Below, in pieces: positions 26,072 through 34,716 of a DNA stretch of 64,000 bases. Position 1 is the first letter of the stretch, and every line of letters starts with the position of its first letter. Location: assembly GCA_037046735.1 (NCBI GenBank), contig JBAOHC010000020.1, positions 221,094-285,093 on the forward strand, given 5' to 3'. The notes beneath the pieces were generated by a model. That model had not been told where the DNA came from and did no database searches. It saw only the letters and a list, made by a program, of their open reading frames with translations. The position numbers and the translations under genes are program-made. Source of the stretch: JADKAV01 sp037046735 (lineage in GTDB: Bacteria > Actinomycetota > Actinomycetes > S36-B12 > UBA10799).

Positions 26072-27904
26072 TCAGGCCTGGGCGGCCGCAAGGCGCTCGC
26101 GCAGCGAGGCCAACTCGTCCCACAGCGCCTGCGGCACCCGGTCACCGAACTTCTGGAAGTACTCCTCGGTCAGGTCGCACTCAGCAAGCCACGAGGCGGG
26201 GTCGACGGCGAACAGCTCTGCGAGTTGCTCGTCGGTGATGTCCAGCCCATCGACGTACAGGTCGCCAGCCAGCGGCTTGGCGCCGATGGCGGTCTCCTCG
26301 GCACCGATCCGGCCCTCGACCCGTTCCACGATCCAGGCCAGCACGCGGGAGTTCTCACCGAAGCCCGGCCAGATGAACTTGCCGTTCTCATCCTTGCGGA
26401 ACCAGTTGACCTGGTAGATCTTCGGCAGCTTCTCCGGATCGGCCTTCTCACCGATCTTGAGCCAGTGACCCCAGTAGTCGGCCATGTTGTAGCCGCAGAA
26501 GGGAAGCATGGCGAACGGGTCGCGCCGCAGCTGACCCATCCCGCCCACGGCAGCAGCGGTCATCTCGGAAGAGACCGTCGCACCGATGAACACGCCCTGC
26601 GCCCAGTCCCGGGCCTCGTTGACGACCGGGACATTGGTGGCGCGACGGCCCCCGAACAGGATCGCCGAGATCGGCACTCCGGCGGGATCCTCCCAGTTGT
26701 CGGCGATCGACGGGCACTGCTCGGCAGGAGCAGTGAACCGGGCATTCGGGTGGCTGCTCGGCTCATCACTGTCCGGGGTCCAGTCTCGGCCCTTCCAGTC
26801 GATCAGGTGTGCCGGAGCCTCGTCGGTGAGGCCCTCCCACCAGATGTCACCATCGTCGGTCAGCGCCACGTTGGTGTAGATGCAGTTGCCCCAGAGGGTC
26901 TTCACCGCGTTCGCGTTGGTCTTCATGCCGGTGCCCGGGGCTACGCCGAAGAAGCCAGCCTCGGGGTTGATTGCATACAGCCGGCCGTCGTCACCGAAGC
27001 GCATCCACGCAATGTCGTCGCCGACCGTCTCCACCTTCCAGCCGGGGACGCTGGGCTCGAGCATCGCCAGGTTCGTCTTGCCACAGGCACTGGGGAAGGC
27101 CGCGGTGATGTACTTGACGTCACCGTCGGGAGCGGTGAGTTTCAGCACCAGCATGTGCTCGGCCATCCAGCCCTCGTCACGGGCCATCGCCGAGGCGATC
27201 CGCAGCGCGAAGCACTTCTTGCCCAGCAGCGCGTTGCCGCCGTAACCGGACCCGTAGGACCAGATCTCGCGGGACTCGGGGAAGTGAACGATGTACTTGG
27301 TGTCGTTGCAGGGCCAGGCCACGTCGTCGCGGGCACTGCCGTCGGCGTCGACCAGCGGGTACCCGACGGAGTGCAGCGCCGGGACGAAATCGCCGTCCTC
27401 ACCGATCAGATCCAGGGCCGCCTGCCCCATGCGGGTCATGATCTTCATATTCACGACGACGTAGGGGGAATCGGTGAGCTCCACGCCGAGCTGCGAGATC
27501 CGCGATCCCAGCGGACCCATCGAGAACGGCACCACGTACATGGTCCGCCCGCGCATGCAGCCGTCGAACAGACCCTTGAGGATGCCGCGCATCTCGGTGG
27601 GGTCCATCCAGTTGTTGGTCGGGCCGGCGTCGATCTCGCGCTGGGCGCAAATGTACGTGCGATCCTCGACGCGCGCGACATCGGAGGGGTCCGAGCGGGC
27701 CAGGAAGGAGTTGGGCCGCAACTCGGGGTTCAGCCGGGTGAAGGTCCCGCTGTCCACGAGTGCCTGGGTCAACCGCTCCCACTCGGCATCGGAGCCGTCG
27801 CACCACTCCACTCGATCCGGCTTGGTCAGGTTTGCGACCTCTTCAACCCACTCAAGAAGCTTCTTGTTCTTGGTCGGGGGGTTTTCGAGTCCTGCAATCG
27901 TCAT
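26072..27904 (-). CDS. pckG: Phosphoenolpyruvate carboxykinase (GTP)
   Basis: Converts oxaloacetate and GTP to PEP, CO2 and GDP (gluconeogenesis/anaplerosis). The 610-residue protein has the GTP class P-loop FPSACGKTNLAM, the metal/nucleotide region GDDIAWMRF, PEAGFFGVAPGTG and the guanine pocket FFGGRR. The start is ATG 27904 (MTIAGLENPPTKNKK); the open frame extends 270 bases further without similarity. Convergent to the MFS gene and divergent from the M15-like gene. Confidence 0.96.
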   Translation of the reverse strand: MTIAGLENPPTKNKKLLEWVEEVANLTKPDRVEWCDGSDAEWERLTQALVDSGTFTRLNPELRPNSFLARSDPSDVARVEDRTYICAQREIDAGPTNNWMDPTEMRGILKGLFDGCMRGRTMYVVPFSMGPLGSRISQLGVELTDSPYVVVNMKIMTRMGQAALDLIGEDGDFVPALHSVGYPLVDADGSARDDVAWPCNDTKYIVHFPESREIWSYGSGYGGNALLGKKCFALRIASAMARDEGWMAEHMLVLKLTAPDGDVKYITAAFPSACGKTNLAMLEPSVPGWKVETVGDDIAWMRFGDDGRLYAINPEAGFFGVAPGTGMKTNANAVKTLWGNCIYTNVALTDDGDIWWEGLTDEAPAHLIDWKGRDWTPDSDEPSSHPNARFTAPAEQCPSIADNWEDPAGVPISAILFGGRRATNVPVVNEARDWAQGVFIGATVSSEMTAAAVGGMGQLRRDPFAMLPFCGYNMADYWGHWLKIGEKADPEKLPKIYQVNWFRKDENGKFIWPGFGENSRVLAWIVERVEGRIGAEETAIGAKPLAGDLYVDGLDITDEQLAELFAVDPASWLAECDLTEEYFQKFGDRVPQALWDELASLRERLAAAQA

Positions 27905-28041
27905 CTGTGCACTCCGTCTCCGCGCGATCGACTGTGGACGGCGCGGGGTCGAGCGCCGTTTGGCTGCGCGATTAGCCTCTTCCAGAATGCCATGCAACGG
28001 AAACGAAATCACCCCCGGGGCTGCCAAATTCACGCGCAGTT

Positions 28042-28067
28042 CATGCCGCACGTCGACGTCCGGCATG
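28042..28067. promoter_or_regulatory. 26-base near-perfect palindrome between pckG and the M15-like gene
   Basis: Outer arms CATGCCG (28042-28048) and CGGCATG (28061-28067) enclose a self-complementary core ACGTCGACGT (28050-28059); the only break is one C on each side. It lies 138 bases upstream of pckG and 80 bases upstream of the divergent gene. Strong symmetry suggests an operator; the regulator is unknown. Confidence 0.55.
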
Positions 28068-28146
28068 CGGTGACTCAACGCTCGATTGGCGCAGTCCGAT
28101 GGGTCATCGGTAAGGTGCGACGAACGATCCGTCGAAGGGGGGCGTG

Positions 28147-29079
28147 ATGAAACTCGTAATTGCCGCAGCTGCATGTTGTTTGGCCGCCGCTCCCCTGCTG
28201 TCCACGCTGCCCAGCATCGCGGAGCCCGGTAAGCCTCCCGTGCCCGGCGGCGCCGCCACCGGGCTGACCCAGCACGCTGCCGCGCTCAAGGGCCCTGTCG
28301 ACGACTTCGCCCGTTATGTCCCACAGACCAGCTGCGACCCCAAGTGGCGCAAGGGCGTCGATGCCTTTCGCGACCTGGTGCTGGCCGCCTATCCCGCAAC
28401 CCAGGACTGGGGCTCCCTGCGCAACTGCACCGACGACGGGGTCAGCGAGCACCTGGATGGCCGGGCCTGGGACTGGCGGGCCAATGCGAAGGATCCCGAT
28501 GAGTTCGCCGCCGCGACCGACCTCATCAATTGGTTGATGGCCGACGGGCCGGATGGTGAGCAGGCGTACTGGGCCCGACGTCTGGGGATCATGTACATCG
28601 GCTACAACCACCGCATCTGGGGCGCGTACCGGGCCCGCGAGGGATGGCGCAAACTCTCGCCGTCGGACCCGCACACCGACCACGTGCATTTCTCCTTCTC
28701 CTGGGCCGGGGCCTTCGGCCGGACCAGTTTCTGGGACGGGACCGCGTCGCCGGAGGACTATGGCCCCTGCCGAGCGTTCCAGAACGAGCCGGCCGTGCTC
28801 TACAACCGTGGCGTGAAACACCGCGCTCCATGCCCCAACCCACAGCAGCTGACCTTGACGACGAAGCGACCGGGACCGCTGCTGTGGCGCGGCAGCAAAG
28901 GCCCGGACGTCCTGCGCGTACAGCAGGCGCTGAAGGTGCCAGGGGCCAATGGCTTCTTCGGTCCGCAGACGATGACGGCGGTCGCGGCCTACCAGCGCGA
29001 CCGTGACCTTCCGGCCACCGGCGCGGTGGACACGGTGACCCGCACGCGGATGATTACCGAGGGCATCCTCAAGCGCTGA
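28147..29079 (+). CDS. Secreted M15-like peptidase domain plus peptidoglycan-binding domain
   Basis: Exported protein of 310 residues. A signal peptide (MKLVIAAAACCLAAAPLLST) is followed by a domain with SEHLDGRAWDW and HTDHVHFSF, the His/Asp...His-x-His layout of zinc D,D-/L,D-carboxypeptidases of the M15/VanY superfamily. The C-terminal 70 residues are a PG-binding-1 repeat (KGPDVLRVQQALKVPG, GFFGPQTMTAVAAYQRD). Four cysteines may form disulfides. ATG 28147 preferred over GTG 28144. Likely trims or anchors to peptidoglycan. It overlaps the convergent coiA-like remnant by 11 bases. Confidence 0.85.
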   Translation: MKLVIAAAACCLAAAPLLSTLPSIAEPGKPPVPGGAATGLTQHAAALKGPVDDFARYVPQTSCDPKWRKGVDAFRDLVLAAYPATQDWGSLRNCTDDGVSEHLDGRAWDWRANAKDPDEFAAATDLINWLMADGPDGEQAYWARRLGIMYIGYNHRIWGAYRAREGWRKLSPSDPHTDHVHFSFSWAGAFGRTSFWDGTASPEDYGPCRAFQNEPAVLYNRGVKHRAPCPNPQQLTLTTKRPGPLLWRGSKGPDVLRVQQALKVPGANGFFGPQTMTAVAAYQRDRDLPATGAVDTVTRTRMITEGILKR

Positions 29080-29937
29080 TCGCGGGCGCTGGGTCCAGCG
29101 GATCCAGACACCAGTGACCGATCGGAAGGGTAGCTTCGGTCGGGCGCGTCCGGCTGGTGCGACCGAGCGTCACTGCCGGACCCCAGTAGCCGCAACACTT
29201 GGCCTGCTCCCACCATCGCGGGTTCGCCTGCTGCTGGGCCACCGGCAGACCGCAGGAGCACCGGCCCTGCAGCCAGCGCGCAACGGCAACGTCGCGACGT
29301 GTGCCACAGACTGGACAGAGCAATCGCACGATGTCGGTGGTCTGCTGCGCGGCGCCGACCTCCCCACGCCAATGCACCTTGCCGGCGAGTAGGGCATCGA
29401 CGAGGTCGGGGACGGCCACCCGGCGGCCGGCGGCCACCGCCTGCGGTTGTCCGTCCCAGCCGGTCTACTACGAACAGGGGCACCTGCGGCGTGCAGACGT
29501 ACCCGGATGGCACGCTGCGGGCCAGCCACACCGCGCGGACGCCCGCCTGTCGATAACGTTCCTGCCGCTCCTGGTACAGACGCAGGACCTGTTTGGACCG
29601 CTGCACCTCAAAGGCGATCTGCTGCTGCTCCCGGGTGGCCAGGACATCGGCGATGAATCCCTGGCCCGCGACCTCGGTACCCGCCTGCCAGCCGCTGTCG
29701 GCGGCCGCCCGCGCGATCACCGCTTTGAGGTGCATGTGTTCGGCGGACTCGCTGTGCTCACAGCCGCTGTCGCGCTCGTGCACAAAATGCTGAGTTCCCA
29801 GCCGGCTGACGCGCCCGAATCCCTTGTGGCCGCAGGGCTGCAACACCACCGTCTGACCCTTGACCGCACGACCACTGCTGCTCGTCGAGCAGAGGGGCAC
29901 ACAGCAACTGTCCATCGACCAGCGCACTCAAAGGCAT
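29069..29937 (-). pseudogene. CoiA-like competence/nuclease family protein, two frameshifts
   Basis: Actinobacterial CoiA-like protein, a restriction-nuclease-like fold. The N-terminus MPLSALVDGQLLCAPLLDEQQW is read from ATG 29937. A second frame carries VVLQPCGHKGFGRVSRLGTQ, the CEHSESAEHMHLK motif and the nuclease core FIADVLATREQQQIAFEVQ. A third frame carries the C-terminal zinc-ribbon-like part (LLCPVCGTRRDVAVARWLQG, CSCGLPVAQQQ). Shifts lie near 29870-29880 and 29455-29465. All expected parts are present in order, so the gene is complete apart from two indels. Confidence 0.7.
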
Positions 29938-29988
29938 GATTCAGGCATACCCACGTCGCCGGTGGCAGCGACCGCCATGGCGTGGATC

Positions 29989-30014
29989 TGTGGACGCTTT
30001 CCTGGGTGTCCACA
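29989..30014 (-). terminator. Possible hairpin after the LLM oxidoreductase gene
   Basis: Seven-base stem TGTGGAC/GTCCACA with a 12-base loop, two bases past the stop. Weak, no T-tract. Confidence 0.35.
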
Positions 30015-30015
30015 T

Positions 30016-30876
30016 CTACGCCAGGTAGCGCGCAGCGATCTGCTCGACCACCCGCGGATCGTCATCCCAGATGGGGTCGTCGGGACGCGGGTCATGCAGC
30101 ACAAGATCGGTGAATCCGAGCGCCTCGCACCAGTCGTAGAAGCGGGTGAAGTCGTCGAGGCCGGCCAGCGGCCGCCCGAAGGAGTTGGCCACGAGCATGA
30201 TCCGGGTGTCGACCTGCCGGCCGGTGAGATCGCAGGCCCTATCCAGCATGCGAAGTTGCGCCGTCATGGCGGCTTCGAGTTCGCCCGGAGAACCCTGGTG
30301 GGCGTCCGTCACCCAGGCGTCCCCATATGTGGCTGCCAGGCGCATGGTGCGCGGCCCGCCCGCTGCGATCGCCAGCGGTAGCCGCGGCTGCTGGACACAA
30401 CCCGGCAGCATCCGAGCCTCCACGACGCTGTAGTGCGCGTTCTGGGCGCTGAACGTCGGTTGGGTGAGCAGCCCATCCAGCACCTGTAGGAAGTCGGTCA
30501 GCCGGTCCACCCGCTGCGCCGGCGACAGGACCGGCTGGCCCAGCACGGTCGCATCAAAACCGATGCCACCTGCGCCCACGCCCAGGGTGAGCCGGCCGGC
30601 ACTGATGTGGTCCAGGGTCATGGCCTCCTTGGCGAGGACGACCGGGTCTCGGAAGTTGGGTGAGGTGACCATCGTGCCGAGCCGGATCCGCGAGGTCGAC
30701 GCGGCGATGCCGGCCAGCCAGGTGGTGGCCCCGAACCATGGCTGGTCACGAAACCGGCGCCAGGACAGGTGGTCGTAGGTCCACAGATGGTCGAAGCCCA
30801 TGTCCTCGATCTCCCGCGCCCGCGCGACAGCGCGATGCCATGGGTCGGTGGGGATCAGCAGCAGACCAAGGCGCAT
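30016..30876 (-). CDS. LLM-class (probably F420-dependent) oxidoreductase
   Basis: Luciferase-like TIM-barrel enzyme, 286 residues. Visible are MGFDHLWTYDHLSW, LGTMVTSPNFRDPVVLAKEAMTLDHIS (typical of the F420/FMN-binding LLM family) and LGVGAGGIGFDA. In Actinomycetota this subgroup normally uses F420, but the cofactor cannot be proven here. ATG/GTG start at 30876; next gene upstream in the same direction ends 5 bases away (30881), so both may be one transcript. Confidence 0.88.
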   Translation of the reverse strand: MRLGLLLIPTDPWHRAVARAREIEDMGFDHLWTYDHLSWRRFRDQPWFGATTWLAGIAASTSRIRLGTMVTSPNFRDPVVLAKEAMTLDHISAGRLTLGVGAGGIGFDATVLGQPVLSPAQRVDRLTDFLQVLDGLLTQPTFSAQNAHYSVVEARMLPGCVQQPRLPLAIAAGGPRTMRLAATYGDAWVTDAHQGSPGELEAAMTAQLRMLDRACDLTGRQVDTRIMLVANSFGRPLAGLDDFTRFYDWCEALGFTDLVLHDPRPDDPIWDDDPRVVEQIAARYLA

Positions 30877-30880
30877 GGCT

Positions 30881-31417
30881 CTACTTGTAGTACGGATCCG
30901 CCCAGCCGAGATAGGGGCCCCAGTGATTCATCCGCCGCCATTCGATGGCCTTGACCGTCCCGTCCGGCATGTTGGTGACCGCCTTGCCGTCACCGACGTA
31001 AGTGGCGACGTGGCCGGCGGCATGGCCGGGGTCCCAGAACATCTGCGCTCCCAGCGGCGGGTATTCGTCCTTCGGATAGGCCACGCCGGCGTCCTTCGCG
31101 CGGTGCCACTGGGCAAAGGCGTCCCCGAGGCGCGGCCCCTTGGGCATGTAGGCATCGTCGGCGAGTTTGAGGCATTGTCCCCAGTAGCCACCGGTCTTCT
31201 GCTCTGCCAGGCGCAGCAGGTAGGCAACCGCCTCCCGCGGGGAGCGGGTGGTGCCCACCGGGTCGAACGCCGCAGCGCGCGAGATCCGCGCGGCCCGCTC
31301 CTTGGACCAGCTCACCCCGACCCCGGTTCCCAGGCCGGTTTCGTCCTTGCCCTGCGCGGCCGCCGGACTGGCAACCAAGACCGCTAGACAACAGCCGGTC
31401 ACCAGAACACGCTTCAC
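30881..31417 (-). CDS. Secreted Cys/His (NlpC/CHAP-like) protein, paralogue 1 of 3
   Basis: Exported protein of 178 residues. Start GTG 31417 gives VKRVLVTGCCLAVLVASPAAAQG, a clear signal peptide; the open frame upstream is unlikely. The mature part holds QCLKLADDAYMPKG (candidate nucleophile Cys) and, about 65 residues later, GHVATYVGDGKAVTNMPDG (candidate catalytic His), the order seen in NlpC/P60 and CHAP cell-wall hydrolases; it ends WGPYLGWADPYYK. Two close paralogues lie at 42.99 and 43.79 kb. Two CRP-type palindromes lie upstream. Hydrolase activity is inference. Confidence 0.75.
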   Translation of the reverse strand: MKRVLVTGCCLAVLVASPAAAQGKDETGLGTGVGVSWSKERAARISRAAAFDPVGTTRSPREAVAYLLRLAEQKTGGYWGQCLKLADDAYMPKGPRLGDAFAQWHRAKDAGVAYPKDEYPPLGAQMFWDPGHAAGHVATYVGDGKAVTNMPDGTVKAIEWRRMNHWGPYLGWADPYYK

Positions 31418-31462
31418 ATTTCCACTAAAGACAGAGATCGACACAGGAAGGTCATCCGTTTC

Positions 31463-31478
31463 GGTGATATTGATCACA
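31463..31478. promoter_or_regulatory. CRP-type site 1 upstream of secreted paralogue 1
   Basis: GGTGATATTGATCACA: GTGA-N6-TCAC with one mismatch to TGTGA-N6-TCACA, 46 bases before the GTG start. Confidence 0.6.
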
Positions 31479-31494
31479 TCCCGTCGACTGTTCC

Positions 31495-32682
31495 TCACCC
31501 ACTGTGACGCATGTCACGCAAGAGGGTGACTCCCGCCAGACCCCCAGCGGCAGCCATCACAGCGAGTCCGCTGACCAGGTTGACGTGGGTCACCAACCAG
31601 CCGACGACGAGGCTTGCCACTGCTCCACCGGCCTGCAGGGACAGGCTTTCGAGCGACATCATCGTGCTGCGCACCGGGGAGTCGATCCGCGCGTGCAGCA
31701 GGCTGGCGGCCACCGGGCCCTGCACCCCGACCCCCACGTAGACCAGCAGGTAGATCAACGCGGCGGCTCCGATCCACGGCAATGCGAGCCCCATGACCAG
31801 CACGCCGATGCCCAGATAGGCCAGGGCGCCCACAAGCGCTCGCCGACCAGGCAAGCGCGTGCTGATACCGGCTCCGAAGGCGGAGACGACGAAGGCGGTG
31901 GCCGTCAGCACACCGAACACCGCCGATGCCGTGGTCGCCGAGCCCACCAGCTGCGCGACCCGATCAGGGGACACCAGTTCCACGCCGCTGAGCACGATTC
32001 CCAGGCAGACCGCCACGATCATCAGCCGGCGTATCCCCGGCACCCGCACAGCCAAACCCGCCGCGCGTCCGACGGTCTGAGTGACCGACCCCCCGGAGGC
32101 CTGATCACCGGTCAGGAGCAGCCATGCCGCCACCGCGTGGACGACCCCCATGGCCGCCGCGATGAGGAACGGGATCGAGAAGGCTATGACCCCCGACCCG
32201 GTCGAGGGCAGGCCCACGACGCTGGGAAGCACCCCACCGATGACTGCGCCCGCTCCGAGTGCCAACGCCTCCGCCATCTGCCCACGCGCCAGACCCGGTT
32301 CGATCTCGGTGTGCCCAAGCCCGTGCACGGCATCGACGAACCAGGCCTCCACGGGCCCAGACGACAGTGCCCGGGCGGCCCCCATAGTCATGGCCGCGGC
32401 GACGATCAAGGGGAAGGTGCCGGCCAGCGCGAAAGCGGCCACACTGGCCGCCTGCAGCACGGAACTGCCCACGATGACCGGGCGCCTGCCCCAACTGTCC
32501 GCCAGCCCGCCAGTCGGCAGTTCGAGCAGCAATGTCACCACGCTGTACGCGGCCATCACTTGTCCGACCTGGGCCAGCGTGAGCCCGCGTCCGGTCAACA
32601 GCAGGACCAGGACGGGCACCACCAGACCGGTGGGGAACCAGCGCAGGCAGGTGAGCACCACCAGTCTGCGGGTCGGATTCAT
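31495..32682 (-). CDS. MFS transporter
   Basis: Twelve-helix permease, 395 residues, ATG 32682. The cytoplasmic loop motif GGLADSWGRRPVIVGSSVLQ is the MFS motif A. Close to the drug:proton-antiporter type but substrate unknown. Its 3' end overlaps a CRP-type palindrome belonging to the next gene's upstream region. Confidence 0.85.
   Translation of the reverse strand: MNPTRRLVVLTCLRWFPTGLVVPVLVLLLTGRGLTLAQVGQVMAAYSVVTLLLELPTGGLADSWGRRPVIVGSSVLQAASVAAFALAGTFPLIVAAAMTMGAARALSSGPVEAWFVDAVHGLGHTEIEPGLARGQMAEALALGAGAVIGGVLPSVVGLPSTGSGVIAFSIPFLIAAAMGVVHAVAAWLLLTGDQASGGSVTQTVGRAAGLAVRVPGIRRLMIVAVCLGIVLSGVELVSPDRVAQLVGSATTASAVFGVLTATAFVVSAFGAGISTRLPGRRALVGALAYLGIGVLVMGLALPWIGAAALIYLLVYVGVGVQGPVAASLLHARIDSPVRSTMMSLESLSLQAGGAVASLVVGWLVTHVNLVSGLAVMAAAGGLAGVTLLRDMRHSG
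31503..31518. promoter_or_regulatory. CRP-type site 2 upstream of secreted paralogue 1
   Basis: TGTGACGCATGTCACG: GTGA-N6-TCAC, one mismatch to consensus, 40 bases centre-to-centre from site 1, inside the 3' end of the MFS gene. Confidence 0.5.
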
Positions 32683-32742
32683 GCCTTCAAAGTAGTCCCC
32701 GCGCGCCGGGTCCCAGACACCCCGTTCCGGGTCCGGGCAGGC

Positions 32743-34101
32743 TCACAGACCCGTGTCGTGGATCGCGTTCTCGATGCCCCGCCAGATGGTCGGATAGGCG
32801 TAGATCATGTTCTTCATCGTGGCGATCGGCACCTGCGCCCGCACCGCCAGCGCCAGGTAGGACAGCACCTCACCGCCGGTGGGACCCATACTCGTGGCTC
32901 CGACCAGTACGCGGCGGTCAGCATCGGCGACGACCTTGATGATGCCTTCGTTGCCGACCTTGTCGATCCATCCGCGCGATGTGCTGGGCACGCTCACAGA
33001 TCCGGTGGCCACGCTCAGACCGGCCTCCCGAGCCTGCTGCTCGGTCATGCCCACCGAACCGAGTTCCGGGTCGGTGAACGTGACCCGCGAGACGGCAGAG
33101 TAGTCGACACCCGGGCCGTCCTGCCCCAGGATGGCCCGCTCGCAGACCGCCGCCTGATACATCGCCATGTGAGTGAACGCGCCCTTGCCGGCGATGTCAC
33201 CGATCGCGTAGACGCCGGGAACGATTTGCATGTGTTCGTCCACCGGTGGGTACCCATGGTTCAGCTCCACCCCGAGAGCCGCCAGGCCCACCTCATCGGC
33301 GTTGGAGCGACGCCCGGTCGCCACCAGGAGTCGCTCGCCGGTGAGCTCCGTGCCGCCGACTGTGACGGCGAACTGCTGCCCGTCATGGCGCACCGCGGAC
33401 GCGAACTCGCCCGTCCGCACCTCGATCCCCTCGGCCTGCAGCACCTTGGTCAGGATCTGCGCGGCTTCGGGCTCCTCGGCGGCAACGATGCGCTGCGCGC
33501 CCTCCACGATCGTCACGCGCGACCCGAACCGGGCGAACACCTGGGCCAGCTCCACCCCGATCGCCCCACCGCCCAGGATCAGCAGCGACTCCGGCACCTC
33601 GGTGGTCTCGACCGCCTCCCGATTGGTCCAGAACGGGGTCTGCGCCAAGCCGGCGATCGGCGGGATGGCCGCCCGCTCCCCCGCGGCCACCACGATGGCC
33701 CGGCGGGCCGAGTAGGTGTCGTCACCGACGACGACGGTCGAGGCGTCGCGCAGCGTGGCGTGGCCCCGCACGAACCGCCCGCCCTGGCCGACGAAGCGGT
33801 CCACGGCCACCTGGTCGTTCCAGTTGTCGGTGGCCTCGTCGCGGATCCGGCGGGCCACCGGAGCCCAGTCGGCGTGGACCTCACTGCTGCCGGCCAACTC
33901 CGGGATTCGTCGGCCCTCGGCCAGCGCCTTGTCCGCCCGGATCATCATCTTGGTGGGGACACAGCCCCAGTAGGGGCACTCACCGCCGACGAGGTTCGCT
34001 TCGATCCCGACCACCTCCAGGCCGGCCTGCGCGAGTTGGCCGGCGAGGTACTCCCCACCCGGGCCCATTCCGATGACGACGACGTCACACGTGGTGTCCA
34101 T
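32743..34101 (-). CDS. NAD(P)/FAD-dependent disulfide oxidoreductase (Lpd/MerA-like)
   Basis: Flavoprotein of 452 residues. FAD-binding VVVIGMGPGGEYLAGQLAQ, redox-active pair in GGECPYWGCVPTK (C-x4-C), NAD-binding LILGGGAIGVELAQVFARFG, second FAD motif YAIGDIAGKG. The usual C-terminal catalytic His-Pro is replaced: IYAYPTIWRGIE has Tyr where Lpd and glutathione reductase have His, as in quinone-reductase-like members such as M. tuberculosis LpdA. No E2 or E1 genes nearby, so a stand-alone reductase is likely. ATG 34101; the open frame upstream is unrelated. Confidence 0.85.
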   Translation of the reverse strand: MDTTCDVVVIGMGPGGEYLAGQLAQAGLEVVGIEANLVGGECPYWGCVPTKMMIRADKALAEGRRIPELAGSSEVHADWAPVARRIRDEATDNWNDQVAVDRFVGQGGRFVRGHATLRDASTVVVGDDTYSARRAIVVAAGERAAIPPIAGLAQTPFWTNREAVETTEVPESLLILGGGAIGVELAQVFARFGSRVTIVEGAQRIVAAEEPEAAQILTKVLQAEGIEVRTGEFASAVRHDGQQFAVTVGGTELTGERLLVATGRRSNADEVGLAALGVELNHGYPPVDEHMQIVPGVYAIGDIAGKGAFTHMAMYQAAVCERAILGQDGPGVDYSAVSRVTFTDPELGSVGMTEQQAREAGLSVATGSVSVPSTSRGWIDKVGNEGIIKVVADADRRVLVGATSMGPTGGEVLSYLALAVRAQVPIATMKNMIYAYPTIWRGIENAIHDTGL

Positions 34102-34218
34102 GGGCAGACTGTGCCACGTGCGCTGACACTCATGCCTGGGTGACCGCTGCTGCGACTTCTCACCGAATTCCCAGGTACGTCCCATGGCGGTCCCAGGTTG
34201 GGCGACGACTGTGTTGAC

Positions 34219-34716
34219 ATGACCACACAAGAGCACCTCCCCCAACCCGAGTACCCCCTGTCCGCCCCCGATCCCGGCAAACCCTGGGAGTCGATGTACC
34301 GGGCCGAGCGCAGGAAGTCCCGGATTCTCGGGGCAAGCACCGTCGCCGCCTCCCTGCTGGCGGTCGGGCTCGGAGCCTGGGGCTCTGAATGGGCAGGGCG
34401 CCACGCGGCGAGCGGGCCCGGCCAGCCGGGCGGGCCGAGCACGAGTCAGTTCGGTCCTCCCGGATCGATGGGAACAAGGCCCGGCGCGGGCGCTCCGATG
34501 GGCCAGGACTCTGGCGGCCATGCTGTTCAACAGCGACGGCAGCGTGAACGCCGACGCGCTGGCGGCATTCCTCGCGTCGATACCCAGCGGCGCCCTGGAC
34601 CAGATCCTGGCCATGGCTGTCAGCAATGGTGAGATCACGCGGACCAGGCCAAGCAGATCACGGATGCCGCAGCCGGCACCGCCACCAGCGACAGCACGTC
34701 AGCGCAGGACACGTGA
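34219..34716 (+). pseudogene. Membrane-anchored small protein, two frameshifts
   Basis: From ATG 34219: MTTQEHLPQPEYPLSAPDPG, one membrane helix (LGASTVAASLLAVGLGAWGS) and a Pro/Gly-rich linker. After a shift near 34500-34506 the frame continues RTLAAMLFNSDGSVNADALA and SNGEIT; after a second shift near 34638-34640 it ends ADQAKQITDAAAG to a TGA that overlaps the next gene's ATG. The C-terminal part resembles an EF-hand-like or SHOCT-like helical motif but I do not recognise the family. First gene of the glycosyltransferase cluster. Confidence 0.6.

Noticed and set aside
25976..28147. 723-codon plus-strand open frame opposite PEPCK
   Set aside because: It is the antisense shadow of pckG: high-GC third positions remove stops on the opposite strand. 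The minus strand has full PEPCK motifs; the plus frame has none.
29069..29079. Overlap of the M15-like gene and the CoiA-like remnant as a fusion
   Set aside because: The genes are convergent on opposite strands; the 11-base overlap is only of their 3' ends.
31504..34143. 879-codon plus-strand open frame
   Set aside because: It runs antisense across two unrelated, well-supported minus-strand genes (MFS and Lpd-like) and is rich in Arg, Gln and His, typical of a shadow frame.
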